Assembly (NCBI GenBank): GCA_021731025.1 | Contig: JAKFYD010000037.1 | Location: forward strand, 37,534-101,533 | From: Pseudobdellovibrionaceae bacterium | GTDB lineage: Bacteria > Bdellovibrionota > Bdellovibrionia > Bdellovibrionales > Bdellovibrionaceae | DNA length: 64,000 bases | Reading direction: 5' to 3' | Shown: in pieces, positions 26,638 to 33,851 of the stretch | How the letters are laid out: every line of letters begins with the position of its first letter | Numbering within the stretch: the first letter of the stretch is position 1 | Notes under the pieces: model-generated | What the model saw: the letters and a program-made list of their open reading frames with translations, nothing else | What the model was told of the DNA's origin: nothing | Databases searched by the model: none | Translations under genes and position numbers: made by a program

Positions 26638-28548
26638 CTAACGAACACCGTAAACATAAGCCGATCCCGATCGCTGAAATGGGATATTCTTTGCCGGCGC
26701 GCCGACAATGATTTGTGATCCCCCATCACTCGCAATCGACTGACCGAAATATTCATTATCAACTGAATCTTCACTGAAGTGAACGAAGCCACCATTCGCT
26801 GTATTTGTCGTCGATGATCCACCACTCGTGAGACTTGATATAAGTAAACGAGAGACAAAGCCCGAATTGTTATTTCCATCTTCAGGAGTTCCTGTACTTG
26901 CTCCGACATAAAGAGAATCGGCACTTAAGGCCACTGCGGAACCCAGTAAACTTCCTGCGGCGTTGGAATTAACTGTATGACTGACGGGTCCCGAAAAATT
27001 ACTGTAGTAGTAAACGGCACCAACATCAGCATTCATGCCCACGTCGTGGCGTTCTGCACCGACAGCAATTTGATTTCCATTGATCGCAACTGAAGAACCA
27101 AAAGCGGCAGCTGCAGATAGATTTGGTTTTTGAACTGTGGTTGAAGTCCACGATGAACCTGCATCGGTAAACACAAAAGCAGCACCAGTAAAAGAACCAG
27201 AGCCCGCACCGGGTGCTCCCACAATGATCGAACTTCCTGAAACCGCCACAGTCTGGCCAAATTTATAAGCTTCCGAAGATGGTGTTAGCGTTTGCGAGTG
27301 AGTGAAGTTTGATCCGTTGTAGTCATAGATATAAACTTTGCCCAAATAATTTCCTTGGGGAATATCAGAAGCGCCCACAGCTAAAAACTGATTTCCTAAT
27401 GCTAAACCAATTCCAAATTTTTGATCGAGAACATTTTCGGGAGCTTGAAAGGAATCGCTGTACACCCAGTCGGTCCCACTGCTTTTATAAATATAGATTT
27501 TTCCCTTGGCGCCAAAGCTGGCGTTAGACACAGCCAAAATACCATTTTTCAAAGCTACATTCGAAAGAGTTTGCCCAGAGGCTGCGTCATTCATGATAAT
27601 TTTTTTAGAAAAAGTCCAAGCAGAACCAGACTTCATAAACATATAGACAGCACCCATGTTGTTGTCTTTTTGGGAAAGAACTGCAGCCCAGTTTCCATCA
27701 ATGGCAACGCGGTGGCCAGCGTTGGCGTTCAGAGTGTAAGGTTCCGCCGCGACAAGCTTTGATTGAACCCAGCATGAATTTGAAAAATTAGTTTTAATAT
27801 AAATAGGATCTGAATTCACCATGGGTGGATTCATTCCTCCGGCCAGGCTCACTCGCACAGTCACTTTAAAAAATAAACTTCCACTGGCGCAACGAATTTG
27901 GCGCTCGTTGTCTTCAATGTTGATACGGAAGGGAACGGTGGTTGAATTGTAAGCGTTGTTATTGTTTATTGTGAAAACGCGAGTAAGTACGCTGCTCGCA
28001 AGAGTTCCTGCATTGCCGGTAACAGATTTTCCGTCACCATCGATACCGCCAGAAAATACCGCTGGATAAGTCGCGTTGTTTAGCTCGGCAGCGACAATGA
28101 GTTGAGTTGATGGTGAACAGTTATCAGCCGAAGCTCCTGCTAAATTCGCCACGCCCTTTGAAGCATCCACGTCAACGCTTAAGGTCGCTGAGTTAGCATC
28201 TCCTGAGCGTGTTCCTAAACCTGATTTTACAGTCAGCGTTGTCGCACTTAAAACAGCAGCATTGGTGATCACTGGTTTTCGTAAATAGCTTTTACATCTT
28301 TCGATGCGAGCCGCATCTGTTGTGCCCACTCCTGGGTTTGGACCTGGCAAAGGCATAGGGCCGGGAAGGCCGCTTCCATCATTTGTTGAAGATTGATCAA
28401 CTAAGCCGGGTTCACCTTTTACCGCGAACTTACCGCAATTTTGAAAGGGAAGAATAATGAAAGCCAAAAGAATAAAAGCTGAAAATGTTTTTCGATGGGG
28501 GAAACGATTTGAATTTTTTGAATTTGAAAGAAAATTCAATCCCAACAA
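26638..28548 (-). CDS. FG-GAP repeat surface lipoprotein
   Basis: 636 residues starting at TTG 28548, supported by AGGGGG seven bases upstream. Signal ends LPFQNCG, again Asn before Cys. A Pro/Gly linker is followed by an Ig-like region. The C-terminal ~360 residues contain about seven repeats of the type VAIDGNWAAV ... GAVYMF and LAVGAS ... GKVYIYDYNGSNF, i.e. an FG-GAP/integrin-alpha-like beta-propeller. It heads the six-gene minus-strand cytochrome operon. Probably an adhesive or scaffolding protein at the cell surface. Confidence 0.8.
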   Translation of the reverse strand: MLGLNFLSNSKNSNRFPHRKTFSAFILLAFIILPFQNCGKFAVKGEPGLVDQSSTNDGSGLPGPMPLPGPNPGVGTTDAARIERCKSYLRKPVITNAAVLSATTLTVKSGLGTRSGDANSATLSVDVDASKGVANLAGASADNCSPSTQLIVAAELNNATYPAVFSGGIDGDGKSVTGNAGTLASSVLTRVFTINNNNAYNSTTVPFRINIEDNERQIRCASGSLFFKVTVRVSLAGGMNPPMVNSDPIYIKTNFSNSCWVQSKLVAAEPYTLNANAGHRVAIDGNWAAVLSQKDNNMGAVYMFMKSGSAWTFSKKIIMNDAASGQTLSNVALKNGILAVSNASFGAKGKIYIYKSSGTDWVYSDSFQAPENVLDQKFGIGLALGNQFLAVGASDIPQGNYLGKVYIYDYNGSNFTHSQTLTPSSEAYKFGQTVAVSGSSIIVGAPGAGSGSFTGAAFVFTDAGSSWTSTTVQKPNLSAAAAFGSSVAINGNQIAVGAERHDVGMNADVGAVYYYSNFSGPVSHTVNSNAAGSLLGSAVALSADSLYVGASTGTPEDGNNNSGFVSRLLISSLTSGGSSTTNTANGGFVHFSEDSVDNEYFGQSIASDGGSQIIVGAPAKNIPFQRSGSAYVYGVR

Positions 28549-28578
28549 AGCAATCCCCCTTGGCGCTAAAAAGTGCAG

Positions 28579-28614
28579 TTAAGTCTGCTGATTGACTTAC
28601 TTTTAAGTCTAATA
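28579..28614. promoter_or_regulatory. TTAAGTCT direct repeats upstream of the cytochrome operon
   Basis: TTAAGTCT occurs at 28579-28586 and 28603-28610, 24 bases apart, 31-66 bases before the operon start. The second copy is embedded in TTTTAAGTCTAATA, which recurs exactly at 1000-1013 before another secreted-protein gene. They could be regulator sites or part of a promoter. The rest of the 283-base divergent region shows no gene. Confidence 0.35.
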
Positions 28615-28831
28615 GGAACATCGGCTATCTGCAGAATTTCTTTTGGAGTTTCAGTCAAAATTGTCCACGGTGGAGCTTCGAGGCTGGAAAGGACTAGGGA
28701 ATATCAGTCCGGGAAAAAGAATATTCTTTATTTGAGACAATCATTATGAGAAAATGATGAAAAGATTGACGCTTTGATCAGTTTACTTAAAATCAATTAG
28801 AGATTTTCAACCAACGAACCGAGTAAATTGT

Positions 28832-29221
28832 ATGTCTAAAAACTGGAATTTAAATATTAAAACTTTTAAAGTCACCGTGGGACTGTCGGTGATGCTTTTA
28901 AGTGGTTGTGGAAAAGTTAAAAATTCCAGCTCGGGCGATGCAGCGACATATGGTTCGAATGTTGTCGGTTCGGTCACCTTTAAAGCAGCCCATCCTGTTT
29001 TATCAAAACACTGCTTCAGTTGTCATGGCGGTTGGGCTGCCTACAGCGAAGACGATTATGTGACCAATTCATTGGTAGAGCGTGCAAATCCCGACAATTC
29101 TTCCTTGTACACCCGGACTCGCGGGAACGATGTTGGTGGAAGGCAGGATATGCCGATTGGTCGCCCAGATCTTAGCTTTGATGAAATTAAAGCGCTGAAA
29201 GACTGGATTCTTTCGATGTAA
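28832..29221 (+). CDS. Small mono-haem cytochrome c lipoprotein
   Basis: 129 residues. Signal peptide with a canonical lipobox LLSGC (Cys26). One c-haem site CFSCH at 61-65 preceded by HPVLSKH, a likely distal Met in GGRQDMPIGRP, and a closing helix FDEIKALKDWILSM, the same minimal domain as in the adjacent operon. It is transcribed divergently from that operon, so both may share control. It ends eight bases before the convergent outer-membrane gene. Confidence 0.83.
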   Translation: MSKNWNLNIKTFKVTVGLSVMLLSGCGKVKNSSSGDAATYGSNVVGSVTFKAAHPVLSKHCFSCHGGWAAYSEDDYVTNSLVERANPDNSSLYTRTRGNDVGGRQDMPIGRPDLSFDEIKALKDWILSM

Positions 29222-29228
29222 ACTCGAT

Positions 29229-29819
29229 TTAGTTGATGGTGTAGTTCACACCCAAACGCCAGACAATACCTGTGTCTCTGGCGAAAGTCCCAATGGATTG
29301 AAGAACTTCAAGTTTATAATTTAAACGCCAACGAGTATCGATAAATAAACCCGTGATTGGATTCGGCGAAGCCTCGGGTGAAAAACCAGAATCTTCTCCC
29401 CATTTATTTTGTCTAAAAAGGGCGGTAATTGCTAAACCCAAATCAATGCGTTTGTTGATGCGGCTGAAATAGCGAGCGCCTCCGCGAAAGGCTGACCAGG
29501 GAGCTCGTTTCTGATAATAAGTGCCGGCTTTAGCTGTTTGTCCTGCAACGCCGTATCCTTGAACATAACCTGCATTGTAACCCCAGCCTGAATTGGCTTG
29601 GTAGTTGGTGTAGTCGTAGCCAATTCCAATTCCATTATAAATAGCTTTAGTTGCGTGCTTGTTCCCACCAGCATCAGTGATGGTCATCATCTCGAACCAG
29701 CTGTTGTAATCAAAACCAACGGCTTCTTTAGGTTTAAAACCTTTTTCAGAGGTTGTTGATTTCTGAGACCAAGCTGAAGAACAAATCAAGAGAAGGATAA
29801 AAGCAAACGCACTTCTCAT
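29229..29819 (-). CDS. Probable outer-membrane protein, partner of the haem barrel
   Basis: 196 residues from ATG 29819 (AGGAAG five bases upstream; a GTG two codons earlier is less likely). Signal peptide MRSAFAFILLLICSSAWS. The mature chain alternates polar and aromatic residues with many Gly/Tyr (GIGYDYTNYQANSGWGYNAGYVQGYG) and ends VWRLGVNYTIN, typical of an eight-stranded beta-barrel. The gene follows the haem-containing barrel gene after 11 bases, so they form one operon. Function unknown. Confidence 0.7.
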   Translation of the reverse strand: MRSAFAFILLLICSSAWSQKSTTSEKGFKPKEAVGFDYNSWFEMMTITDAGGNKHATKAIYNGIGIGYDYTNYQANSGWGYNAGYVQGYGVAGQTAKAGTYYQKRAPWSAFRGGARYFSRINKRIDLGLAITALFRQNKWGEDSGFSPEASPNPITGLFIDTRWRLNYKLEVLQSIGTFARDTGIVWRLGVNYTIN

Positions 29820-29830
29820 TTTCACTTCCT

Positions 29831-30982
29831 TTACAAAGAAATATGGAGTTGCGAATGAATGAGCGTCAGATCGTTCGTCACTCCCGAGTCCGTCAAAGAT
29901 CTTCCGTTCACTAAACTAAAGCGCAATTCACAACGTGGGTAGGGAAAAGCGAGAAGTCCAAAAGACCAACGCATTTGATCTGGCGAAGAGGTGGTCATCG
30001 TTTTGTTGTAGTATTCAACTTGTGAGAACAAACTGTAACCACGATCAATCAGAGCATTCCCTTCGAGCAAACCATAGAGGCCTGTTTCCGTGACTGCGGT
30101 TTTAGGTTTATTTTGGGAAAGACCTAGTTCAACAAGTAAAGAATTGCCTTTGCCAAAGCCGATCTTATTGTGGGCTTCAAGGCGATTCCACTGCAGGAAT
30201 TCATTGCTTGAAGTGAGAGCAGCGGCCCCAATGCGATTGTATTGGGTCAAATCTTTTTCCACCATGAAAGAAAAACCTTTTTGGCGCAAACTCGCTTCCT
30301 GCGAAAGATTTCCAGCAAACACATGTCCCGTGAATTCGTAAGGAGCAGCAATTTTTTGAACGATCACACCATGTGTTTGATCGTTTTGCGCATTGCCGGT
30401 TTTATCACGACTAAACGCGGTGTGATCGACGATACGAATGCCAAATACTTTATCGGTGAAGCCGAAGTAAGTGAAGTATTCGTCATTCACTTGCCAACGC
30501 AAATAGTGTTCTCGTGAAAGCCAGTTGCTGGGTTTATCCGGTGAATTGGCCTGCGCTGGGTTAGTGGGCATATAGCCGAATTCGCCAACAAAAATTAATT
30601 TTTGATTCTGATCAAAGTGAATGGCCGTGTTCACACTGGCTTGCATGGTGATGTAGCGAACGATGGTCTCTTCACTGCCAGGATTTGCTTGCATCCACAG
30701 ACCACGATACTTGACACCTGGGCGAAACCACCAAGGCATAGGTTTCGAAGGAATAAATCCTGATTGCTCTCCCAATTTTTCATCACTCACTTTGTCGCTG
30801 ATCAAACCTCGCGAAGAGATTTCGGCAGACCACAGAGCTCGTCCATAATCATTTAAGGGTCCGCTGCCTTGGCCATTGTAATGACAAGTCATGCAGCTCG
30901 CGTAGCCATAGCCAATAAAATCTGGGTAAGCCCAAGACCTAAGACTTAAAAGGAGTAATAAAAAAAAGATTCCTGCTCTCAT
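29831..30982 (-). CDS. Outer-membrane beta-barrel with N-terminal c-haem motif
   Basis: 383 residues. Signal peptide MRAGIFFLLLLLSLRSWA. A single haem site, ASCMTCHYNGQGSGPLNDYG, sits at residues 30-34 just after cleavage. The remaining ~330 residues look like a transmembrane barrel (repeating patterns such as YFTYFGFTDKVFGIRI, SLFSQVEYYN, ending LTLIHSQLHISL). A haem at the periplasmic mouth of a porin-like barrel suggests electron transfer across the outer membrane, together with the neighbouring cytochrome lipoproteins. That role is inferred. Confidence 0.75.
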   Translation of the reverse strand: MRAGIFFLLLLLSLRSWAYPDFIGYGYASCMTCHYNGQGSGPLNDYGRALWSAEISSRGLISDKVSDEKLGEQSGFIPSKPMPWWFRPGVKYRGLWMQANPGSEETIVRYITMQASVNTAIHFDQNQKLIFVGEFGYMPTNPAQANSPDKPSNWLSREHYLRWQVNDEYFTYFGFTDKVFGIRIVDHTAFSRDKTGNAQNDQTHGVIVQKIAAPYEFTGHVFAGNLSQEASLRQKGFSFMVEKDLTQYNRIGAAALTSSNEFLQWNRLEAHNKIGFGKGNSLLVELGLSQNKPKTAVTETGLYGLLEGNALIDRGYSLFSQVEYYNKTMTTSSPDQMRWSFGLLAFPYPRCELRFSLVNGRSLTDSGVTNDLTLIHSQLHISL

Positions 30983-31194
30983 TCCCGCATATTCTAGGGT
31001 GGTCTCGTCTGGATTTCAAAGAATCTTTCGCAGCGAATTGGGACGCCTCGCCACAGACAAAGGACCTCTGAAAGTGGCTGCAGTATCGACTTATGTGCCG
31101 TTTTTTAAGGCTAGTTTTTCAATTTTCCACCAGAAAGACTTTAGTAAAAAGGGAATCGTTACGAAAAACACCTAGACGTAAAAGTAGGTGGTAT

Positions 31195-32880
31195 ATGTCA
31201 TTTAATTACAGCAAAAACAAAGAATCAGGAACTAATGATAGTTTTTGGACATCATACTCGGATTTGTTTTTGGGTCTTTCCACTATTTTTCTTCTTTTAT
31301 ATGTGACAGCCAGTTTAAGAACGGGGACGGAAGGCTTAAAAAGTCAGGCCGAATCGCAGAAGCTGTCGATGAAAGTTAAGGATTTGGAAAGCCAACTCAG
31401 AATGTATGAGTCCGTTAAAAAAGAATATTTGCAATCAGAAGCTTCTAAGGACGAAGTGCAAGAGTACACCGAGTTGATGGACAAGCTCACTCTGCTTGAA
31501 GAAGAAGCCAAAGACGAGAACGAAAGATTAAAACAAAAGGCCCTTGAGCACGACCAAAAACAAAAAGCGCTCAATAAATACCAACAGATGGTTCGCAATG
31601 TCTTGAACGCAAACAAAATGGCGAAGACAAAAATCATCAAACGTAACGATATCATTGAAGAGCAAGACGATGAGATTGCAACTCAGGATCAAGAGTTGGC
31701 TCGTTTAGAAAAAGACGTGAAATCGAAACAAAATCTGATTGCGGAAAACGAAAGAAAAATCGACGAAGCAAACCGTGCTGTTGAGCAAAAAATGGCGGAA
31801 TTGAAACGCACTTATAAGCAAAATAAAATCAATTCTAAAATTTACGAAGCTCGCTTGGCTAAATTGCAAGAAGAGAGTGAAGGCAAGATTGACGCTCTTA
31901 AGGATGCTAAGGAAACTTATGAAAAGCAATTGGCTCAAACTCAAGGGCAATTGGGAGCACTGTCAGGTAAATTGAAATCGACAGAGACTCAGTTAGCTCA
32001 AACAGCTTCCGAGGCGCAAAACCTCAAAGGCCAATTGTCAAAAGCAGAAGCTGATGCTCAAGCGAAGATTGCAGGTCTGCGCGGGCAATTCGCAGCCCAA
32101 GCCGCTCGGGATCGTGAAGCTTTCGAGAAAGAGCTGGGCAAACATAAAATGGGCGCTGCTGAAAAAGCTCGTCGTGAAGCTGCATACCGTGCCGACGCCG
32201 CAAAAAAAGAACAAGAGCTTGAAGGAAAAATCAAAGGTCTCAGTGGAAAAATGGCTGGCTTAGCTGACCAATTGAAAAGCACCGAAGGCCAATTGGCTAA
32301 AGCCAAAGCCGAAATGGATGCTCGTCGTGACGTTGCTCGGGAAATCAAAAAAGGTTTCGAAAAAGCAGGGGTCAGAGCCGATATCGATATGCAAACAGGT
32401 GAAGTGCTGTTGGATTTTGGACAAGCTTACTTTGACAGTGACTCGTCGAAGTTGAAAGAAGAGATGAAATCCGTCTTGGAAAAAGCAATGCCGATTTATT
32501 CGAAATCATTGTTCGGAGATCCGAAACTGGCGAAGAAAATTTCTTCGGTCGAGGTCGTGGGCTTTGCTTCGCCAACCTATCAAGGGCGTTTCATTGATCC
32601 GAATTCGACGAAACCTAAAGATCGTGAAGCGATCAAGTACAATATGGATTTGAGCTATCGTCGAGCGAAATCAATCTTCAATCATATCTTAGATGAGAAG
32701 AGCATGGACTTTGAGTATCAAAAAGATTTGGTTCCGATGATGAAAGTCTCAGGACGAAGTTACCTGGAAGTTCTCAAAGTGAATCGCAATATCGCTTCGG
32801 GCGAAGATTTTTGTAAAATTAATGACTGTAAGAAATCACAACGAGTGATCATTCGTTTCAGTATGGATGGAAAGAAATAA
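31195..32880 (+). CDS. MotB/OmpA-like protein with long coiled coil
   Basis: 561 residues from ATG 31195 (AGGTGG upstream; the frame is open further back but without site). The N-terminus TSYSDLFLGLSTIFLLLYVTAS is a MotB/TolR/ZorB-like single helix with the membrane-entry Asp at residue 23. A ~350-residue Lys/Glu/Gln-rich coiled coil follows. From about residue 400 an OmpA-like domain begins (VLLDFGQAYFDSDSSKL), with VEVVGFASP and a late YRRAKSI, the peptidoglycan-binding fold. It heads an operon with a MotA/TolQ-like and an FHA protein. Confidence 0.85.
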   Translation: MSFNYSKNKESGTNDSFWTSYSDLFLGLSTIFLLLYVTASLRTGTEGLKSQAESQKLSMKVKDLESQLRMYESVKKEYLQSEASKDEVQEYTELMDKLTLLEEEAKDENERLKQKALEHDQKQKALNKYQQMVRNVLNANKMAKTKIIKRNDIIEEQDDEIATQDQELARLEKDVKSKQNLIAENERKIDEANRAVEQKMAELKRTYKQNKINSKIYEARLAKLQEESEGKIDALKDAKETYEKQLAQTQGQLGALSGKLKSTETQLAQTASEAQNLKGQLSKAEADAQAKIAGLRGQFAAQAARDREAFEKELGKHKMGAAEKARREAAYRADAAKKEQELEGKIKGLSGKMAGLADQLKSTEGQLAKAKAEMDARRDVAREIKKGFEKAGVRADIDMQTGEVLLDFGQAYFDSDSSKLKEEMKSVLEKAMPIYSKSLFGDPKLAKKISSVEVVGFASPTYQGRFIDPNSTKPKDREAIKYNMDLSYRRAKSIFNHILDEKSMDFEYQKDLVPMMKVSGRSYLEVLKVNRNIASGEDFCKINDCKKSQRVIIRFSMDGKK

Positions 32881-32892
32881 GGGGGCAGGGCC

Positions 32893-33834
32893 ATGAAAGA
32901 ATTAACATTGACCGAACAGATGATACATTGGTTTATTTATCTGTTGCCATATGCGCTGTTAGTTGTCTTCCTTTTTGGAGCATTTTTTCGCGCGGCAATT
33001 TATTACACCGTTAAACGTCACGAATGGTTTGCTCGTGAGTTTGAAAAACGCGTCAACCGCTATGTCGATAGCGAAGTTCCCGGCAAGGTGAAAGACGTAT
33101 CCTTCTATGGACTTTCGAAAAAAATGTTGGAAAGAACTTATTACGAAATTTTCGAAGTTCGCGATCGTATGCAAAGAAGAAAACCAGACCGTGTTATGGC
33201 TGGAAGCGACCGCGTGTTTTTAGTGAAGCAAGGTTGCGCTTGGCTTGTGAAAGACATTTTAAAACAAGTGAAGTTTTTAAAATGGACAAACGAAACACCT
33301 AAGCTTTTAAATATTACTAAAGCTACTTTCCATCACAATCCTTGTTTTAACCGTATATTTGGAATTATTCCCATTGCTAGTCTGAATGATTTTATTTCCA
33401 TCTTGCCTGGACTTTTCGTTGTTGCCGGTATCCTAGGAACATTCCTTGGAATTAAAGGTGGACTAGGAGCTTTGGGTGGTATGAACTTGAACGAGTTAGA
33501 AACCGCGAAGAACACTATGGATGCTTTCCTTCACGAGATCGCTTTTGCGATGGCTTCATCAATCGTGGGTATCGCCTTTTCACTTTCACTGCACGTTTGG
33601 AATACATTTTTGTCACCGGAGAGAGCTTTCGTTTCTATGGTGGATCGCTTTGAAAGTGCATTGGATCTTTTGTGGTATCGCAGTGATAATAACAATTATC
33701 CTTCAAACGAAAAACCTTTTGACGAACATAAAGATCCTGTCGAAGCTCTTGCCGAAGAGGCCCTTAACCTCGAGGTTACAAAAAGTTCGAGAGGTCGTGA
33801 TATGGATGACATTCGCAAAGTTAAAGCGTCCTAG
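32893..33834 (+). CDS. MotA/TolQ/ExbB-like proton channel subunit
   Basis: 313 residues. Transmembrane helices are visible at about 14-38, 162-190 (ILPGLFVVAGILGTFLGIKGGL) and 212-236 (IAFAMASSIVGIAFSLSLHVW); the pair of late helices is the signature of the MotA/TolQ/ExbB superfamily. A cytoplasmic segment of ~120 residues lies between helices one and two. AGGGGGCAGG precedes the ATG. It follows the MotB-like gene after 12 bases, giving a stator-like pair driven by an ion gradient. The C-terminal 60 residues are acidic. Confidence 0.87.
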   Translation: MKELTLTEQMIHWFIYLLPYALLVVFLFGAFFRAAIYYTVKRHEWFAREFEKRVNRYVDSEVPGKVKDVSFYGLSKKMLERTYYEIFEVRDRMQRRKPDRVMAGSDRVFLVKQGCAWLVKDILKQVKFLKWTNETPKLLNITKATFHHNPCFNRIFGIIPIASLNDFISILPGLFVVAGILGTFLGIKGGLGALGGMNLNELETAKNTMDAFLHEIAFAMASSIVGIAFSLSLHVWNTFLSPERAFVSMVDRFESALDLLWYRSDNNNYPSNEKPFDEHKDPVEALAEEALNLEVTKSSRGRDMDDIRKVKAS

Positions 33835-33851
33835 ATAGGGAGTTGAGGCCT

